Below, one piece after another: positions 42,665-55,185 of a DNA stretch of 64,000 nucleotides. The stretch spans positions 3,075,494 through 3,139,493 of the forward strand of contig NW_020654684.1 of assembly GCF_003589595.1 (NCBI RefSeq). The letters run 5' to 3'. This DNA is from Hyposmocoma kahamanoa (lineage: Eukaryota; Arthropoda; Insecta; Lepidoptera; Cosmopterigidae). A program made the translations under genes and the position numbers. A model generated the notes under the pieces. That model had not been told where the DNA came from and did not search any database. It saw only the letters and a list, made by a program, of their open reading frames with translations. Each line of letters starts with the position of its first letter. The first letter of the stretch is position 1.

Positions 42665-43138
42665 AAATTAAAACTAAATTTGCGTGATTTTACAAACCAC
42701 ATTTTCAATATCAAGAAGAGAAGTTGCGCCTCCATTGATATTCAATTTAAAATGAAAATGACAAAAACGTTCAACATTTTCGAATAAAACAAGTCATAAT
42801 AGCATCAAGATGAGTTCATTTTCAGCCACTTCACCAGGTAAACAAAAAAAAAGTTAAACGATGCCGTTTACCACAGACCGCGGCGGGGGATGAGCGAGGT
42901 GCGCGGGACGGGTGGCGCGCGCGCAAAAGGAAGTCCTAATTAAATCCCCGTACATCATGTCACACGCATGCGTGGTTAAGATGCGCTCCTATATTACTGG
43001 AGACATTACTATTTGCATCTGGTTTCTTTTACAGCTGTCTTTTTCCAAACTCCTGTTGAGCCGGGGCGGACTGTGATTCTCAGTATTGCATAAAGACACT
43101 TCCTAACCTCATGATACAACCTGATATAAACTCATGAT
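42665..43138. other. Non-coding stretch with a GC-rich patch
   Basis: About 42875-42945 is strongly GC-rich (GCGGCGGGGGATGAGCGAGG, GGCGCGCGCGC). It has no splice-bounded frame that fits rugose or another known protein. It might be regulatory; nothing more can be said. Confidence 0.3.
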
Positions 43139-43141
43139 TTA

Positions 43142-43381
43142 GAGCTCCTTGTTGACAAGTTCGTCCAGGGAAGTACTGCTATCTTACCTATTTCTGTGGC
43201 CAAGCATTACTGCGTAACGGTGCTTGTGAAATTACAGGCACATGTGACTTGTAAACTTATGTCTCAAGTTAACAGGTGCAGTGTCTCGGAAATGTTTGCG
43301 ATTTACATCTCTGACTGGCACTGCAACTGTTATGGACAGGCGTGTCGCTTAACACCCGTCCCGTCACTTGTAAAAAAAAAT
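43142..43381 (+). repeat. Family A retroposon, copy 9
   Basis: 5' block AGAGCTCCTTGTTGACAAGTTCG through GCAACTGTTATGGACAGGCG, CCCGTCCCGTCACTTGTAAAAAA; small internal losses. Confidence 0.75.
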
Positions 43382-43661
43382 TGAAAATGATTCAATGATT
43401 GTACGGTGCAGGCCTCCTGATCGGAAGCCAATTGACTTCAATTGAATTTGTATTAAACGTGTATACTAATAAAACTTCTATTTACAACTCATTGACAAGA
43501 GTGTGTCGGACCTACAATGACATAAGGTCATTAAGACTGATCATGGACATGAAAATATTTGATTGTAATTTTAGAAGACTTCATAATCGAATCCACAAGC
43601 ACCACAGTTTGTCTGTTTCATGTTTAAAGTCATATTAATTTTATTTAAGCTTACAGTCACA

Positions 43662-43785
43662 TTTTTTTTAATACCAAGTGACGGGACGAACAAGTCGCGC
43701 GCCTGGTGGTAAGCGACACGCCTATCCATAACAGTTGCAGGGCACTGCCACTGCGCCCGTCTCCCGTAACGTAATTGGTCAACTC
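43662..43785 (-). repeat. Family A retroposon, copy 10 (3' part)
   Basis: TAATACCAAGTGACGGGACGAACAAG, GGTGGTAAGCGACACGCC, CCATAACAGTTGCAG and CACTGCCACTGCGCCCGTC. It runs into a LINE 3' piece on the other strand. Confidence 0.75.
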
Positions 43786-43794
43786 ATGATTGGT

Positions 43795-44340
43795 CATGTT
43801 TACATTCTAGCATGTTCACTTCTAGGTGCGTGGTTCGATGACATTTGCAAACCGCTGTTTAAAAGGCTGAACATATTACCTTTGCCATGTATGTACATTA
43901 GGGATATCTGCGTACTTGTCAACTCTCATCCTCAATATTTTAAAACACGCGGTGAAGTCATTCAAAGGCATTCTAGAGCAAAAATTATGAATCTCTTATA
44001 CCAACCTCGTTGCCATAAAGTAATTTATAAGAATAACTGCTTCAACATGTGTATAATTATTTACAATAAATTACCAAACGAAATTAAATTGTTACAAGGA
44101 CATACTTTTAAATTAAAATTGACAAAATGGCTTTTGACACATTGCTTCTATAGTAATAAAGAATACTTAGAATTTACAAATTCATTACGTTAATTAGAAA
44201 CTATAGAGACTAAAGAAACATTGAATCCCATTAATATTTGCAGATCTGCTTGCAGGTTGAATACAATGTACCTAATTTTACTTAAGACCTTTGTAATTAC
44301 TGTATTCTGGCAAATAAACGTATTCTATTCTATTCTATTC
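43795..44340 (+). mobile_element. LINE 3' end with (TATTC)n tail
   Basis: The frame reads CKPLFKRLNILPLPCMYIRD, then PQYFKTRG and IIYNKLPNEIK near the stop (44193), the C-terminal pattern of Jockey/CR1-like RT. After about 120 bases it ends in ACGTATTCTATTCTATTCTATTC at 44309-44341. 5'-truncated. Confidence 0.75.
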
Positions 44341-44344
44341 TAGA

Positions 44345-45160
44345 CAAGAACTAACAATAATGATTTAAGTTTTTGTTAAGGAGTGAAAGTGAACAGCTTT
44401 GTAGATTTATAATAAATAAATAAATAATTGTCCGATACACCAGCGAGTTTTCATGGTAGTAGTGAATATCTCCCCGCAGTTTGTCATCGGGAATGGATAA
44501 TAAATTCCGCGTCACCGACGCCCGCGTCAACTCGCGTCGTCTTCGCGTCGACTATTCCTGGATCTAACCTTTTTTACACTACACGCTAACTTTGAACTCT
44601 TTTTGGCCGAGATTCGTGCGTAAATCAAAAGATTTATTATCTTTCTTATTGAAAAGGATAGAAGAGCGAAGATTTTAGTTCTAAATGTCGTTATTTGTAC
44701 CATGGCTATTCTTGACAGTCGTCTTTACAAAATTCGTTCAAGGGACAACGCATACGCTTCTATAATTGGATTCCAGTTGCTATTCAAAATTTGTCACATA
44801 CCGAAGTTAAGGTTAGGTGACAAAAATCTATGAAAATGATTAACTTTCGGAGGTTATTTCAACGCAAGATTATTTACAATAAATATTGTAAATGATGAAT
44901 GTGTACAAATGTTTCTTTACAAAGAGCAACCCCCAAAGCACTCATTCTTCAGGGAATCTGCTCTATGTAATATTGCGTAAAATAATATATTTTCAATTAA
45001 TTTGTGTTTTTAATTATTTTTTGATTTTCTCTACGAAATAATTGTGTTTTAATTTATTCTAATTACCACTATTAATTAATTAAAAAGAAAAATATATTGT
45101 TAAAACATAACTGTAACTTTAAACAAACAACCAAGCTCAAAAGTTTGTGGAATAACGCCT
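44345..45160. other. Intron sequence, no gene seen
   Basis: A GC patch at 44500-44570 (CGCGTCACCGACGCCCGCGTC) without recognised frame; the remainder is AT-rich. Confidence 0.35.
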
Positions 45161-45164
45161 ATTT

Positions 45165-45430
45165 GCCAGATTTGCCGCCCTTAGAGGAGGAATATTTTCT
45201 TCGAATTTGAATGATACCAATACTGAGATACTCTTTTTCCAATAAATAAAAGAATCATCCATATCGGTTCACAGCATACAACAGACATACCTGGTTGACG
45301 ACTTTATCGTCTCAGTCACCCATCACCGTGAGACCAAAGGGCCCGAAACGTTGGTTTGTTTGAAAAAACAAACACGCGTCATTTAGATCCGAAAAATAAA
45401 TAGTTTCATTTCCTATGTGCAACAATCACA
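45165..45430. repeat. Adjacent fragments of families F (reverse) and G
   Basis: CCGCCCTTAGAGGAGG through GATTCTTTT-type sequence (45170-45285) is family F in reverse. 45290-45430 (GGGCCCGAAACGTTGGTTTG ... AGTTTCATTTCCTATGTGCAACAATC) is the reverse-orientation relative of the element at 14571-14714. Confidence 0.5.
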
Positions 45431-45824
45431 AAATCCTATGAACCCAATAATATAGATCTGTTTCTTGTATAACTAGAAACAGTTAGTCGCGCGTTCCTAC
45501 GTGTGTAAAAACAATTTTCGAAAGTTAACCAAACTTTTGTTAGCGTTACAAAATTCTCAGAAACGGATAAATAAAGAAATTAACAAATTATTTCCGAAAA
45601 GGCATTAAATTGCGTGTCAAACAAATCACTTAATGAATAGTTGAACCTAAGCCCGTGTAATATTTAACTGCAAGATTTATGTAGATCGCTTGTGGAAATG
45701 GTAAATCCGAGATAATCCTCACATGACAGAGTGATAACTTGCGCGGGAGTTGATCTGGTGATCTTGGACGTAAATCTCTTTAAATGTACGTTGTTTTTCG
45801 GCAAATTACTTTCTTATTCAAGTT

Positions 45825-46275
45825 TCAAATTCAAACTCAAATTCATTTATTTGTTTGTGATACACAAGTTACAAAAGATGTTACAAAAGTTCATATAGAA
45901 TTAATGTGATCCGCTTTGCAGGATACAAAGTTTCATTATTTTTATATACACACACTCATGCAATAATTTTTATACTGTAATCATGCCGTCTAATAAAATA
46001 ACATCAGTCACTATACCATAAACTAAAATGAAAAAGAATATGATCAAAAATCTGTATTATTGTAGAATGTCATTTCATTGAGGTAATTAAATAGCATTGT
46101 CTTAAACTCTGAAGCATTATTGCAATTCCTTATTTCAATCGGAAGTTTGTTATAGAACTTCGAAGCCACTACAACTACGCTTTTTCTAAGTAGAGCAGTT
46201 TTGCATGGCCTGATTTGTAGTTGATCAGAACGGCGTGCACTAAATAAATAGTGTGATAGTGAATTAGCGGAATTC
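45825..46275 (-). mobile_element. LINE 3' end (decayed)
   Basis: The minus strand reads VVVASKFYNKLPIEIRN and FNYLNEMTFYNN, matching the C-terminal part of the LINE at 5567-6300. The tail on the minus strand is TTTGAGTTTGAATTTGAA. Upstream frame is broken. Confidence 0.7.
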
Positions 46276-46742
46276 CCAAAAGCGCAGTGTCGAAATTAAG
46301 GTTTATCAATGTAACGGTTTTTTAGCACTTGCGCTCAATCGCTGCTGTAGTGATCATATTATAATTAGTTTTAAGGCAAATCGACGTAACTTGTAACACT
46401 TTCATTAATTATATCTTGTAATTGTTAACCTGTGGTCTATGGACCCCTAAGGGTCCGCGTAATGAACGCTGGGGATCCGTAGCGAGCCTACCTAACGTAA
46501 TAGAAGAGTAACCGTCACACTCTTTTCATGTGATTAACTAAAGTTCAATCCCAAGCAATATAAGCTAAACTTAGTTTTTTTTATCTTTTCGAAAAGGGTC
46601 CGTGGGCTCTTTGACATTTTGAGAGGGGTTCATGACCTGAAAAAGGTTAAGAAAACCCTGTTGTAAAACGACACAAATTGCCTTTTTTAAAACCACTTTC
46701 CGGTGGCTAGGTTTGTAATTTGTAAAAGGTAGAGTTTTAGAT

Positions 46743-47044
46743 TTTTTTATGTTACCAAGTGACGGGACAAACAAGTTGTGCGCCTGTTGGAAACCGACAC
46801 GTCTGTCCATAACAGTTGCAGTGCAACTAAGAGCATCAAATCGCAAAGATCTAAGGGGCACTCCCACTGCGCCCGTCACTCTGAGACAAAAGTTGACAAG
46901 TCCTATGTCAATTCACCAGCACCCTTTCTAAACCGAAACGCAGTATAATGCTCAGATTACCGTTTGGTGGCAGAAAGGCAGAAATAGTTAAGGTGGCAGT
47001 ACTTCCCTGGACAAACTCATTTACAAGGAGCTCTACTGCCACTA
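46743..47044 (-). repeat. Family A retroposon, copy 11 (near full length)
   Basis: Complete in reverse, from the TTACCAAGTGACGGGACAAAC end to the CTCATTTACAAGGAGCTCTACTGCCACTA 5' end. Confidence 0.8.
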
Positions 47045-47049
47045 ATTTC

Positions 47050-49045
47050 AGAATGAGGAAAAACAAAGAAGTCAACATTTATGTAAAATAAATAAATTTA
47101 CTGAGCGTGCCGTTGCGGTAAGCGAATAGTTCCGGATGTTGCGCTGGCGCCGCGCTAACTCGACACACGTGTGATGCGCCCGCGCCACTCGCCGATCGGT
47201 GTGTCACGCCTTCGCTGTTGGTAATTGCTCGAGACACTACTATTAGTGGATGTTGCCATTTGATTTAATGTATTTTTAGAATTGTTACGGTAAAATAATG
47301 CGAGCTTCCATATTCTGGAATGGAAAAAGACTGCAATGTAACAATTGGATTCCAACTGTAGCGGGAAATAAATTAACGCATTAGGCCTTTCCATTTATTG
47401 TTAAATGTAAATGAGTTCTATTTGAATATTCATGCCCACTACAAATTTAAATTTGTCCAAGTGCCATCAGATTCTAATACCTTTATAACCTTTGATTTAA
47501 GTAAATATAAGAATAATAATTACTAAGAAAAAGAAACTGAGTTTGATACGAGAGTCTGATCCATTATATTTTACTGTTTGAACGTCATCCACAGTCACAT
47601 CGAACAGCCACTACTCAAAAATCATCAAGTATTTTGTGTATTCCTGGTGAAGTTAGAGCGGTTTTAATTACAGAAACTATCGAACATAGAAAAAAATCCT
47701 ATAGTCACTTATTGGGTTATTTTATTGAAATAATAAGTGTTAAAATCGAACAACAATTACCAATACCTACTGCAATCTTGAGTCCTAAAAATCCCTCGAT
47801 TGTTGTTCACTGATTTTTCACTTCGTTCAATTGAGTACGAAAACTACTTTTGTTTCTGAAGGACATTTGCAATTGGTCGCTGATGGCCTAGACTGCGCCA
47901 TCGGATAATAAGGCGAGCTGAAGGCTCTTAACGCATTAAAATAAATAAAACAATAGTGTTGAGTTACTCATATACGAGGCAACTCGTTTGTACCACTCGC
48001 TTGGTTAATTAGTCACACCATCTCATGTCATAAAAATGTCCCACCTCACACCTCACCTCATGTCATAGCCTCACTCATGTTACACTGCTTCGAATTCAAC
48101 AAACGCAACAATGATCGGTCCATTTGACATCATATGATCATACTACCATAGCAGTCAATAACATTAGTATTTATTTGTACTGTTTCATAACACGTAAGTT
48201 ATCCAATTGCTTGATACCCATCAACGTATGAAAATGTGCTTAATATTCCCTGTCTGTCGAGTCATTGCCGTAGGTGCAAACGTTCTTACCACTACCTCAC
48301 CTCATTTGAAGTAGGACATTGCACCCCTCATTTTTTCAAATAGGGTACTCATTTTAATTTCATGTCCTACCCAACACGACTTAAAACTAAGTAGCGGGCC
48401 TGCTGTAGGCGAGAATGTACTAGTGTCTAATAAAACTACTAAACCCTTTTAGTATATATATGATTCGGGGAAAATCTTGCTAGCGCGAATCAGGAATTTT
48501 ACAAAATGTTAAATCTAGTGTTGACAAAACCAACTTAAACCTATTTGCTCTCTACAATTCACCGAGAATTAACTGACTGTTACTAAAAGGAGTCTTTTGT
48601 ATAAAATAAACATTATGTTCACACAACGCGTGAAACCCAAACTTTCCTTCATTCCATTGACGTTTCATATTTAAAACAGCGTTTTTGCTCCACTATCTCA
48701 CGGCATATAAAACTAATAAATAGCTAATAAAGATAAAGAAAGGTAATAAATATATTAAGAATCTGGGCATTCGGTCGTTAACAAGTTAACCTTAGAATTT
48801 TAACTGTGCGTTTTTATCTTAAATAGCTACGTGTGATGGTAACGACGTTGGTTTAAGATTGTAGCGTGACCAATTAACCGTTGACCACTATTGAATTTAA
48901 ACTCTTAAGTATAGTGCGCTGCTAATAATCACAAAGCTATTTAACTATCATTCTCTGGTGCTGGTTTCTTTTAATTTGTGTCTTATGTGTAGTGTTTTTC
49001 TAGAATGGTTGCACAGGTTTGTATTTTTTTACGATACGTAAAAAC
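47050..49045. other. Intron sequence, no gene seen
   Basis: GC-richer near 47100-47220; a 79-codon minus frame there has no known domain. CCTCACCTCAT-type repeats near 48040-48300. Nothing supported as a gene. Confidence 0.35.
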
Positions 49046-49048
49046 GTA

Positions 49049-49104
49049 TACGTGACGGGACGAATAAGTCGAACGCCTGATGGTAAGCGACACGCCTGTC
49101 AATA
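49049..49104 (-). repeat. Family A retroposon, copy 12 (3' fragment)
   Basis: GTGACGGGACGAATAAGTCG, GATGGTAAGCGACACGCC and GTCAATAACA; interrupted by a LINE tail immediately after. Confidence 0.6.
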
Positions 49105-49290
49105 ACAAATTCAAATCAAATTGTTCTTTATTGAGTCAATACAATTGCATGCTATCTCAAAATTAAGTGACATTATTAAACAAGATAAGGCTAAACTTTA
49201 GCGTCCGCACTAATTTTAAATAAAACTCTATGATAGACGCTACGTCTTCCTCCGGATTTAGTTACAAGCATTATAAAAGTAGTACCTAGT
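49105..49290 (-). mobile_element. LINE-like 3' end
   Basis: The minus strand reads GTTFIMLVTKSGGRRS and ends LFKISADAKV at a stop (49191-49199 region), then an 80-base UTR with AATAAAG and a TTTGATTTGAATTTG tail. Same style of tail as the LINEs at 5567 and 45825; family not identified. Confidence 0.45.
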
Positions 49291-49345
49291 TTAGTAGCAG
49301 TAGACCGCCTTGTGAAAAAATTCGTCCAGGGTAGTACTGTAGGTA
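49291..49345 (+). repeat. Family A retroposon, copy 13 (5' fragment)
   Basis: TTAGTAGCAGTAGACCGCCTTGTG and TTCGTCCAGGGTAGTACTG only. Confidence 0.6.
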
Positions 49346-49537
49346 CCGTTGTTGTCCAGCATTTCATTATTATTAACAACCTATAGACGCACTACTTCTG
49401 GAAATGGGTTCCCTTTGAGAGGTTTTACCTTGCAAACGTAAAATAGTCCCTTCAATTCGGTTATGATATATAATACTGGGTGAATTTTAAATCGTGTCAG
49501 TAACATCAATGAAATAAACACGCAGTATCCATCAATT

Positions 49538-49826
49538 TAGTAGCAGTAGAGCTCCTTGTGAAAGAAGTTGTCCAGGATAGTACTGCTACCTATTTCTGCC
49601 GTCAATTAGTAATGTGAGCATCACTGCGTTCCGGTTTCCAAGGGTAAGGGTGCTGGTGAAATTACAAGCACATGAGATTTGTCAACTTATGTCTCAGGGT
49701 GATGGGCGCAGTGCCCATAAGATCTTTGCGATTTAAAGCTCTAAATGGCTCTGCAACTGTTATGGATAGGCCTGTCGCTTACCACCAGGCGCACGACTTG
49801 TTCGTCCTGTCACTTGGTATTACTAA
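49538..49826 (+). repeat. Family A retroposon, copy 14 (near full length)
   Basis: From TAGTAGCAGTAGAGCTCCTTG to TTCGTCCTGTCACTTGGTATTAC, with every landmark block and little deletion. Confidence 0.8.
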
Positions 49827-49972
49827 AATGAAAATAAACAACTTTAGAAGGATAAAACAAAAACAGCCGTGTCTTACTTATTGATCGTCCTAGCATAATA
49901 AATCATTAGGGGATCAGCATCTAAAAAAGGTACATATCTGAAGTTTCGTTCGTCAAGCGAATTGCATGCCAT

Positions 49973-50235
49973 TGACGACCTCGGTGGCCCAACAATTTAC
50001 ACTGTGGACGCTGGATGTGGAGAAACGGGTTCGATTACTGGTAGGACCAAATTTGAAAATGAACTTTTCTAAATCGGTTCTGATCTGGGTGTTCTGGGAA
50101 ACAACCCAGAGTGAATTCCGTTACTCTGGTACTCATAGTACAGGGAACTCCCTAGTTCAGGGAGACCAGGCGATAATTATTTTAGCCCTTACGATGTAGA
50201 TACTATAACCCACTGCTGGGCACGGGTTGATACTG
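49973..50235 (+). repeat. SINE-like repeat, family E, copy 2
   Basis: GACCTCGGTGGCCCAAC, GGGTTCGATTACTGG (B-box like), GGTTCTGATCTGGGTGTTCTGG, TACTCATAGTACAGGG, then CCCACTGCTGGGCACGGG. A tRNA-type internal promoter is possible. Confidence 0.6.
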
Positions 50236-50239
50236 AGAA

Positions 50240-52685
50240 AAGGGTTTTGACTCTCACCTGCACTATTGACACTTTTACACTATAAATGATTTCCCCAGTA
50301 ACTCAAAAAGGCCAGACACTAGAATCCCTATAAAGTTAACAAATAACCAATAAAGTTAATCTATTAAATAGTCGTAGATAAACCGGTAAGGAACCGCAGT
50401 TTAACAAGGCGTTATCTCGAATAGTAGAGTTTAACTGCGTCTGTTACGGACGCACGTTAACTGCCAGAGAGCTTGTTAACTGATAGCGGTGAACTATTTG
50501 TATATTACTGGGTAATTTTAAATGAAATGTAAGTTTTGGAAGATATCTTTGACGTTCTTCTTACAGGAGACCTAAGAGTAATGGTTGTAGAGATAATAGT
50601 GCATTAAGAGCGATAGCTTTGTGGGAGAACAGTTCTCAATTGAGTGATCCACGGTTCAAATCCCTGTGGTGGCATACACTAATGATTTAATTTCCAAATT
50701 CCATACATTTTTTTTATTTGTTTTTTTTTTTGCCTTCCACGTTGACTCTATATTCTATAGTTTTTTCGCCACTCTATTTTCATTCATCTCAAATGAGTTT
50801 CAATTCCTACGTAAGGCGTGTTTGTATAAGTTTTCATAATGTTTCTAAAGACGATAACAAACACGTCTCAAGTTATGAAGACAGTAAAGGAATTTAAATA
50901 TATTCGTCGAACAGATCGCACTAATGATAGGAGTCTGCAATGCTGCACCGAACAGGCTCGCTTATCACCATCTTTATAATAATTACGACGACGATGTCTT
51001 AATCCGGACCGGAGACCAATTACCGAACGAAACTTAAAAAAAAAAAACAATGCCAAAACATCGACTTAGCACAACCCTACGCGTTCCCTTTTTGAAAATT
51101 GGAAAAGAGAACTGTCCTATGTCAGCGGCTTTAGGGTTACTATGTGTAAAATGATCTAATTGCATATATGACGTTATAGAGTAAAGCGGGTTTGTGAAGT
51201 AGGCGGGCCGTAACCCCCTCCATGATGTAAAAAAGAGGGGTGGGTCGACGCCAGTCGGTGTTCGGCGGTGGGGGAAGACAGATGTCCGTCCGCCCGCATC
51301 GCTCATACAACACGATAGTGAATTGGATTCTCCATAAATAATACGTGCATGTTATCGGGCTTGTTTTGCTCGTCACTTTGTTTGTACAGTGAACGATGGA
51401 AGTGAATGTCTTGAATGATAAGATTTATCGTGATACATTAAAAGCGTTACAATAAATTACGACAGGAAACGAGTATGACACTTTTACATTTGCGCTGTAA
51501 CGTCCGTTTTGATTTAACGATTTGCCTGTAAGAAAAATACATGTACAGTGAAACTTTCGTGACTAAACACTCTTTTTCCATACGAAGTAGTGAAATTATG
51601 TTTAAAATAACAAAAAACTTATCTATTTTCATTGTGCTTTTAGATTACCTGTCATCATAAGTAAAACTCATAAGGTTAATAAAATAATAAGTTAATTTAA
51701 ACACACCAACAGCACATCAAGTAACGACTTTATTTCACACGCAAAACTAATATTTTAGTGAAAAATATTACAGATCTATCCGTTTTAATAGAAATAACAA
51801 GCAACTCATAACGTTCGGTTCCAAGAAACGAGATGTGGCAAATCGTAAGTTCGCCTGAACGTTTCAGATGGAGATTTAATAGACGTGGAGTCATTTAAGC
51901 TATTTGTTTGTCCAATAGATGTGCTTATCTGCGAAGTTAATTGTAGGATTACTTGCTCTTGTTTAGGCGTTAATTTATGTTGTTTCCACGGTAGAGCTGA
52001 GTATTAACAGAGTTTAAGAAACACGTACGTTTTTGTGTCCATCACGGAGTGGCAAAATGTAATTTGATGAGAAAAAACATTATAACTCGATAGTTGTAAG
52101 TGTGCGGTTTGTACTTTGATTGGAATTAAATATAAATTTGCCAGTGAATATTCGACTTCTATTTTAAACTTTTGGTTAAACAAAATAAACCGACTATCTT
52201 GTCAAGGTTGTGGCAATCAGCTGTGGTGATTTTTGGGGAGGCCCATGTAAAGCAGTGAAAGTATATTGCCTGAAATTATATACATGAACATGTCGTGGTT
52301 TATAAATGATTTTTAAAACAAGTTTCCACAAAATTGTTCATCATCTAATACACTGAGCATATTTGCCAGCTATCGCGGTGATAATTTAAACAATGGTAAA
52401 TTTCACAGCGTAGCGCTATACTAGAAGTGACATGTCGAGTTAACTTATCATTTACCAAAAGCTTCTAAATAGAGTTGTTCCACATTTAGTTGCCATTAAC
52501 ATGACTCATGGATACTAGCGAATATTTACAGAACGATTTATAATTCGTAAGTAAATGACATTTCAACAGTTTAGTTTTAGAAGTGACTGGTGGATTAAAT
52601 TACCTTAACAAACAAGCTTAAATTGATGGGTGGCAAGACAAGGCTTAAAACCCCCTGGCGCGGGAAATAGTGAACAGTAGCAACT
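50240..52685. other. Intron sequence with one SINE fragment, no gene seen
   Basis: Family I fragment at 50600-50720. A GC-rich patch at 51190-51310 has minus frames with no known domain. The rest is AT-rich and unassigned. Confidence 0.35.
50600..50720 (+). repeat. tRNA-like SINE fragment, family I, copy 3
   Basis: GATAGCTTTGTGGGAGAACAG, TTCTCAATTGAGTGATCCACGGTTCAAATCC and CTGTGGTGGCATACACTAATG, parallel to the 29150 copy. Confidence 0.5.
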
Positions 52686-52689
52686 AGTT

Positions 52690-53057
52690 AAGGGTAGTGT
52701 CGAAGAAGCTTCACAGCCTTTGGAGAATGTGTGAAGGTCTCTGTCCGCTTTGGCACAGAGTGACGGACCGTGGCGTAAACCCACTCCTTAGAGGAGACCC
52801 GTGCCCAGTAATGGGACGTTGTAATACGTTCATAATGAAGACCTAAGCAGGAAATCAGCGTCGCTGTCTCTACTCGGCTGTGACATTAGCAGAGTCACAT
52901 TTTATTAATTGTGAAAAACTGTGATTTGACTATTTAAAATTTGATATGATTTACTTCGTTGTTGTTTTTTACTTTTGATTTGTCTTTTTTCATTCTTTCT
53001 TTCTGTGTATTTTTGTGTTGTGGCCTTGTAATAAATAGTTTCTATTCTATTCGATTG
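52690..53057 (+). mobile_element. Possible LINE 3' UTR with (TTCTA)n end
   Basis: Ends GTAATAAATAGTTTCTATTCTATTCG at 53028-53055, the style of the LINE tail at 44309-44341. No coding part recognised upstream, so boundaries are guesses. Confidence 0.35.
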
Positions 53058-53670
53058 TAAAATAAAATTGTCGATGTCTTTTTAATTCCGACACTTGAAT
53101 ATTATGTTCTTTAGTAGATATAAATTTCGGTAGCGGACATGTCATCTGTAAGATCCTACTATATCATTTATTTATATTTTCGACAACGTGTGAGAGACTT
53201 CATGGACTCTCTTTTAAATGATGTGAAAGAGTTGGAACGCTTTAATTCTTCCTCAATATAACATTACACTTCGTGTTAATTTTTGTATCTATTTTAAGTG
53301 TGTAATTTTGAGATAATTTATCTCTTTCAGGTAAACTTTGGTGGCAATTTTTATTATTTAGGTTCCTCGAGTGATCGATTGTGAAATATTAAATAGGTAA
53401 TAAATATTTCAGGTTACCACACTCGAATACTACATAATATTTAATGACAATATTCTAGAATAATTAGATAAATACCAGATGCCTCCGAAATAAGGTGGAG
53501 ATAACTAATTTGAAAATTACCCAAGTACTTTAAAGTCTTTGTTTTCGTTAATTGTTACAGATTACCTGCAAATTATTTGCTACACCCAACGGGGTATGTT
53601 TGTACTTAGTCATTGCCCGTATAATGCCTATATTAACATTGTTTACACTAAATATTAGTTTATTAAATAT
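53058..53670. other. Intron sequence, no gene seen
   Basis: AT-rich; nothing recognised. Confidence 0.35.
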
Positions 53671-53677
53671 CACCAAC

Positions 53678-53833
53678 AGTAGAGCTTCTTGTGAAAGAGT
53701 TCGTCTAGGAAAGTGCTGTCATCTTACCTATTTCTATCGCTAAGCAGTAATGTGAACATTACTTGAATACGCGTGTCGCTCACCAGCAGGCGCACGACTT
53801 GTTTATCCTGTCACTTGGTATCCTCAAAAAAAA
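53678..53833 (+). repeat. Family A retroposon, copy 15 (internally deleted)
   Basis: 5' block to AGCAGTAATGTGAACATTACT joined to TGTCGCTCACCAGCAGGCGC and CACTTGGTATCCTCAAAAAA; about 130 bases of the middle are missing. Confidence 0.7.
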
Positions 53834-53984
53834 AGTTCTAAACATAATACTTTAGAATAGAACCAATCATCATAACATACCAAGGTTTGGAGCAAAAATT
53901 AAAATCAGGAACTTAACCTAATACAAGATAAACAAATATAACATCACCCCAAAAACCTACACATAAATACAATTATTTCGACAG

Positions 53985-54085
53985 GGGTAGGTTGGATCAA
54001 CTTCCGCCGGAAGTGGGCGGAGCATTCCGCCGCCATTTTGCTGCCGTCGCGCGTGCGCCGTCGCTCCCAAATGCAAGGGTTGCTT
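53985..54085. promoter_or_regulatory. GC-rich patch with CGCCGCCATTTTG
   Basis: A short GC-rich island in AT-rich DNA with CGCCGCCATTTTG and CGTCGCGCGTGCGCC. The GCCGCCATTTTG core resembles a YY1/Pho-type site, but no gene start is visible nearby. Weak inference. Confidence 0.2.
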
Positions 54086-54089
54086 GGTT

Positions 54090-55000
54090 TGGATGTTGAA
54101 TGCTCTTTTTTAGGACCATTGTGTAATGTTTGACTTTTACTATAATTTAATAGAAGAACGGGAGTAAGTATACTAATAATAACACAAAGGTAATATCGAT
54201 TGTAATCAAAGTTAACTATGTTAGTTAAATGGCGGTTAAAACCAAGTTACCCAGTAGGTTCCAGCTACTAATCACTACTTTTTTTTTTTTTTTTTTTTAA
54301 TTTATTCATTTCAAAAACATTAACTATTTTATTACATTAACGCTAGGTAACTTCCTACTATCACTCTGAATCAATTCATATATACGTTCTTCTACCAGAC
54401 ACGTGTCCTTATGGAGGAGAGGGTACGTTAAGACCAATCGTCAATCATCATCAATACATTATACGTGCCACTGCCGAGTACTGTTTTACTAGTGTTGTAA
54501 AAAAACCGGTTCAAAAAAACATGTCAAAGGCACATTTTATTTTTCGTAGATTTAATATGGCACCACTCTACCACTTTTGTTAATATTATGCTTCATAGTA
54601 CCTACGTAAATTGCTCAAACTAAATGGGCAACTCTCCCTGACTGAATTGCCGGTTGAAAGTTACCTGATAAAAAATCTCCAATCATTGTTTAGTTTAATA
54701 TTTGGTTGAATTGAGTGCAGTACAACTAATTCATCGTTGTTGTTGAGTGTTAAATTATCATTAAATTGGAAATTCTTACATATACGAGTACCTTATTTCA
54801 TTTCAGTTATTTTAGTTTCTATTTATTTTCTAGTTATTTTTTTTTAATACAAAAAATGTATTTTGAAAAAAAACGAGCGTGCTGCGCCTTTTTTTCCAAA
54901 TACATTTTTTCAAGTGACATCACTAGTTGTGACCCTTCTACGACTTGTAGATTTCAAAACGATGTTTCTTTTTTTTTTAAACGCAGCTCCGAAACCCTGT
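54090..55000. other. Non-coding stretch, no gene seen
   Basis: Includes a T-run of about 19 at 54280-54298. No supported gene. Confidence 0.35.
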
Positions 55001-55172
55001 AGCGCGGGTGCTATGCACACACACAGATAACCAGAAATTAAACCCAAACTCACGATGGAAATAAATATAGGTCATACAAATATTTATTCTGGCCCCTCTC
55101 AGAATCGAACTCAGGATCTCTTTCTGCATGGCAGTCCAGCATGGTAAACGTTCGGTTACGGAGGCAGGTATC
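55001..55172 (-). mobile_element. tRNA-derived SINE, family B, copy 4
   Basis: Reverse-strand copy with the head CTGCCTCCGTAACCGAACG, a diverged B box and the AATTTCTGGTTATCTGTGTGT part of the body. Confidence 0.65.
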
Positions 55173-55185
55173 TAGTTACTAGAAT

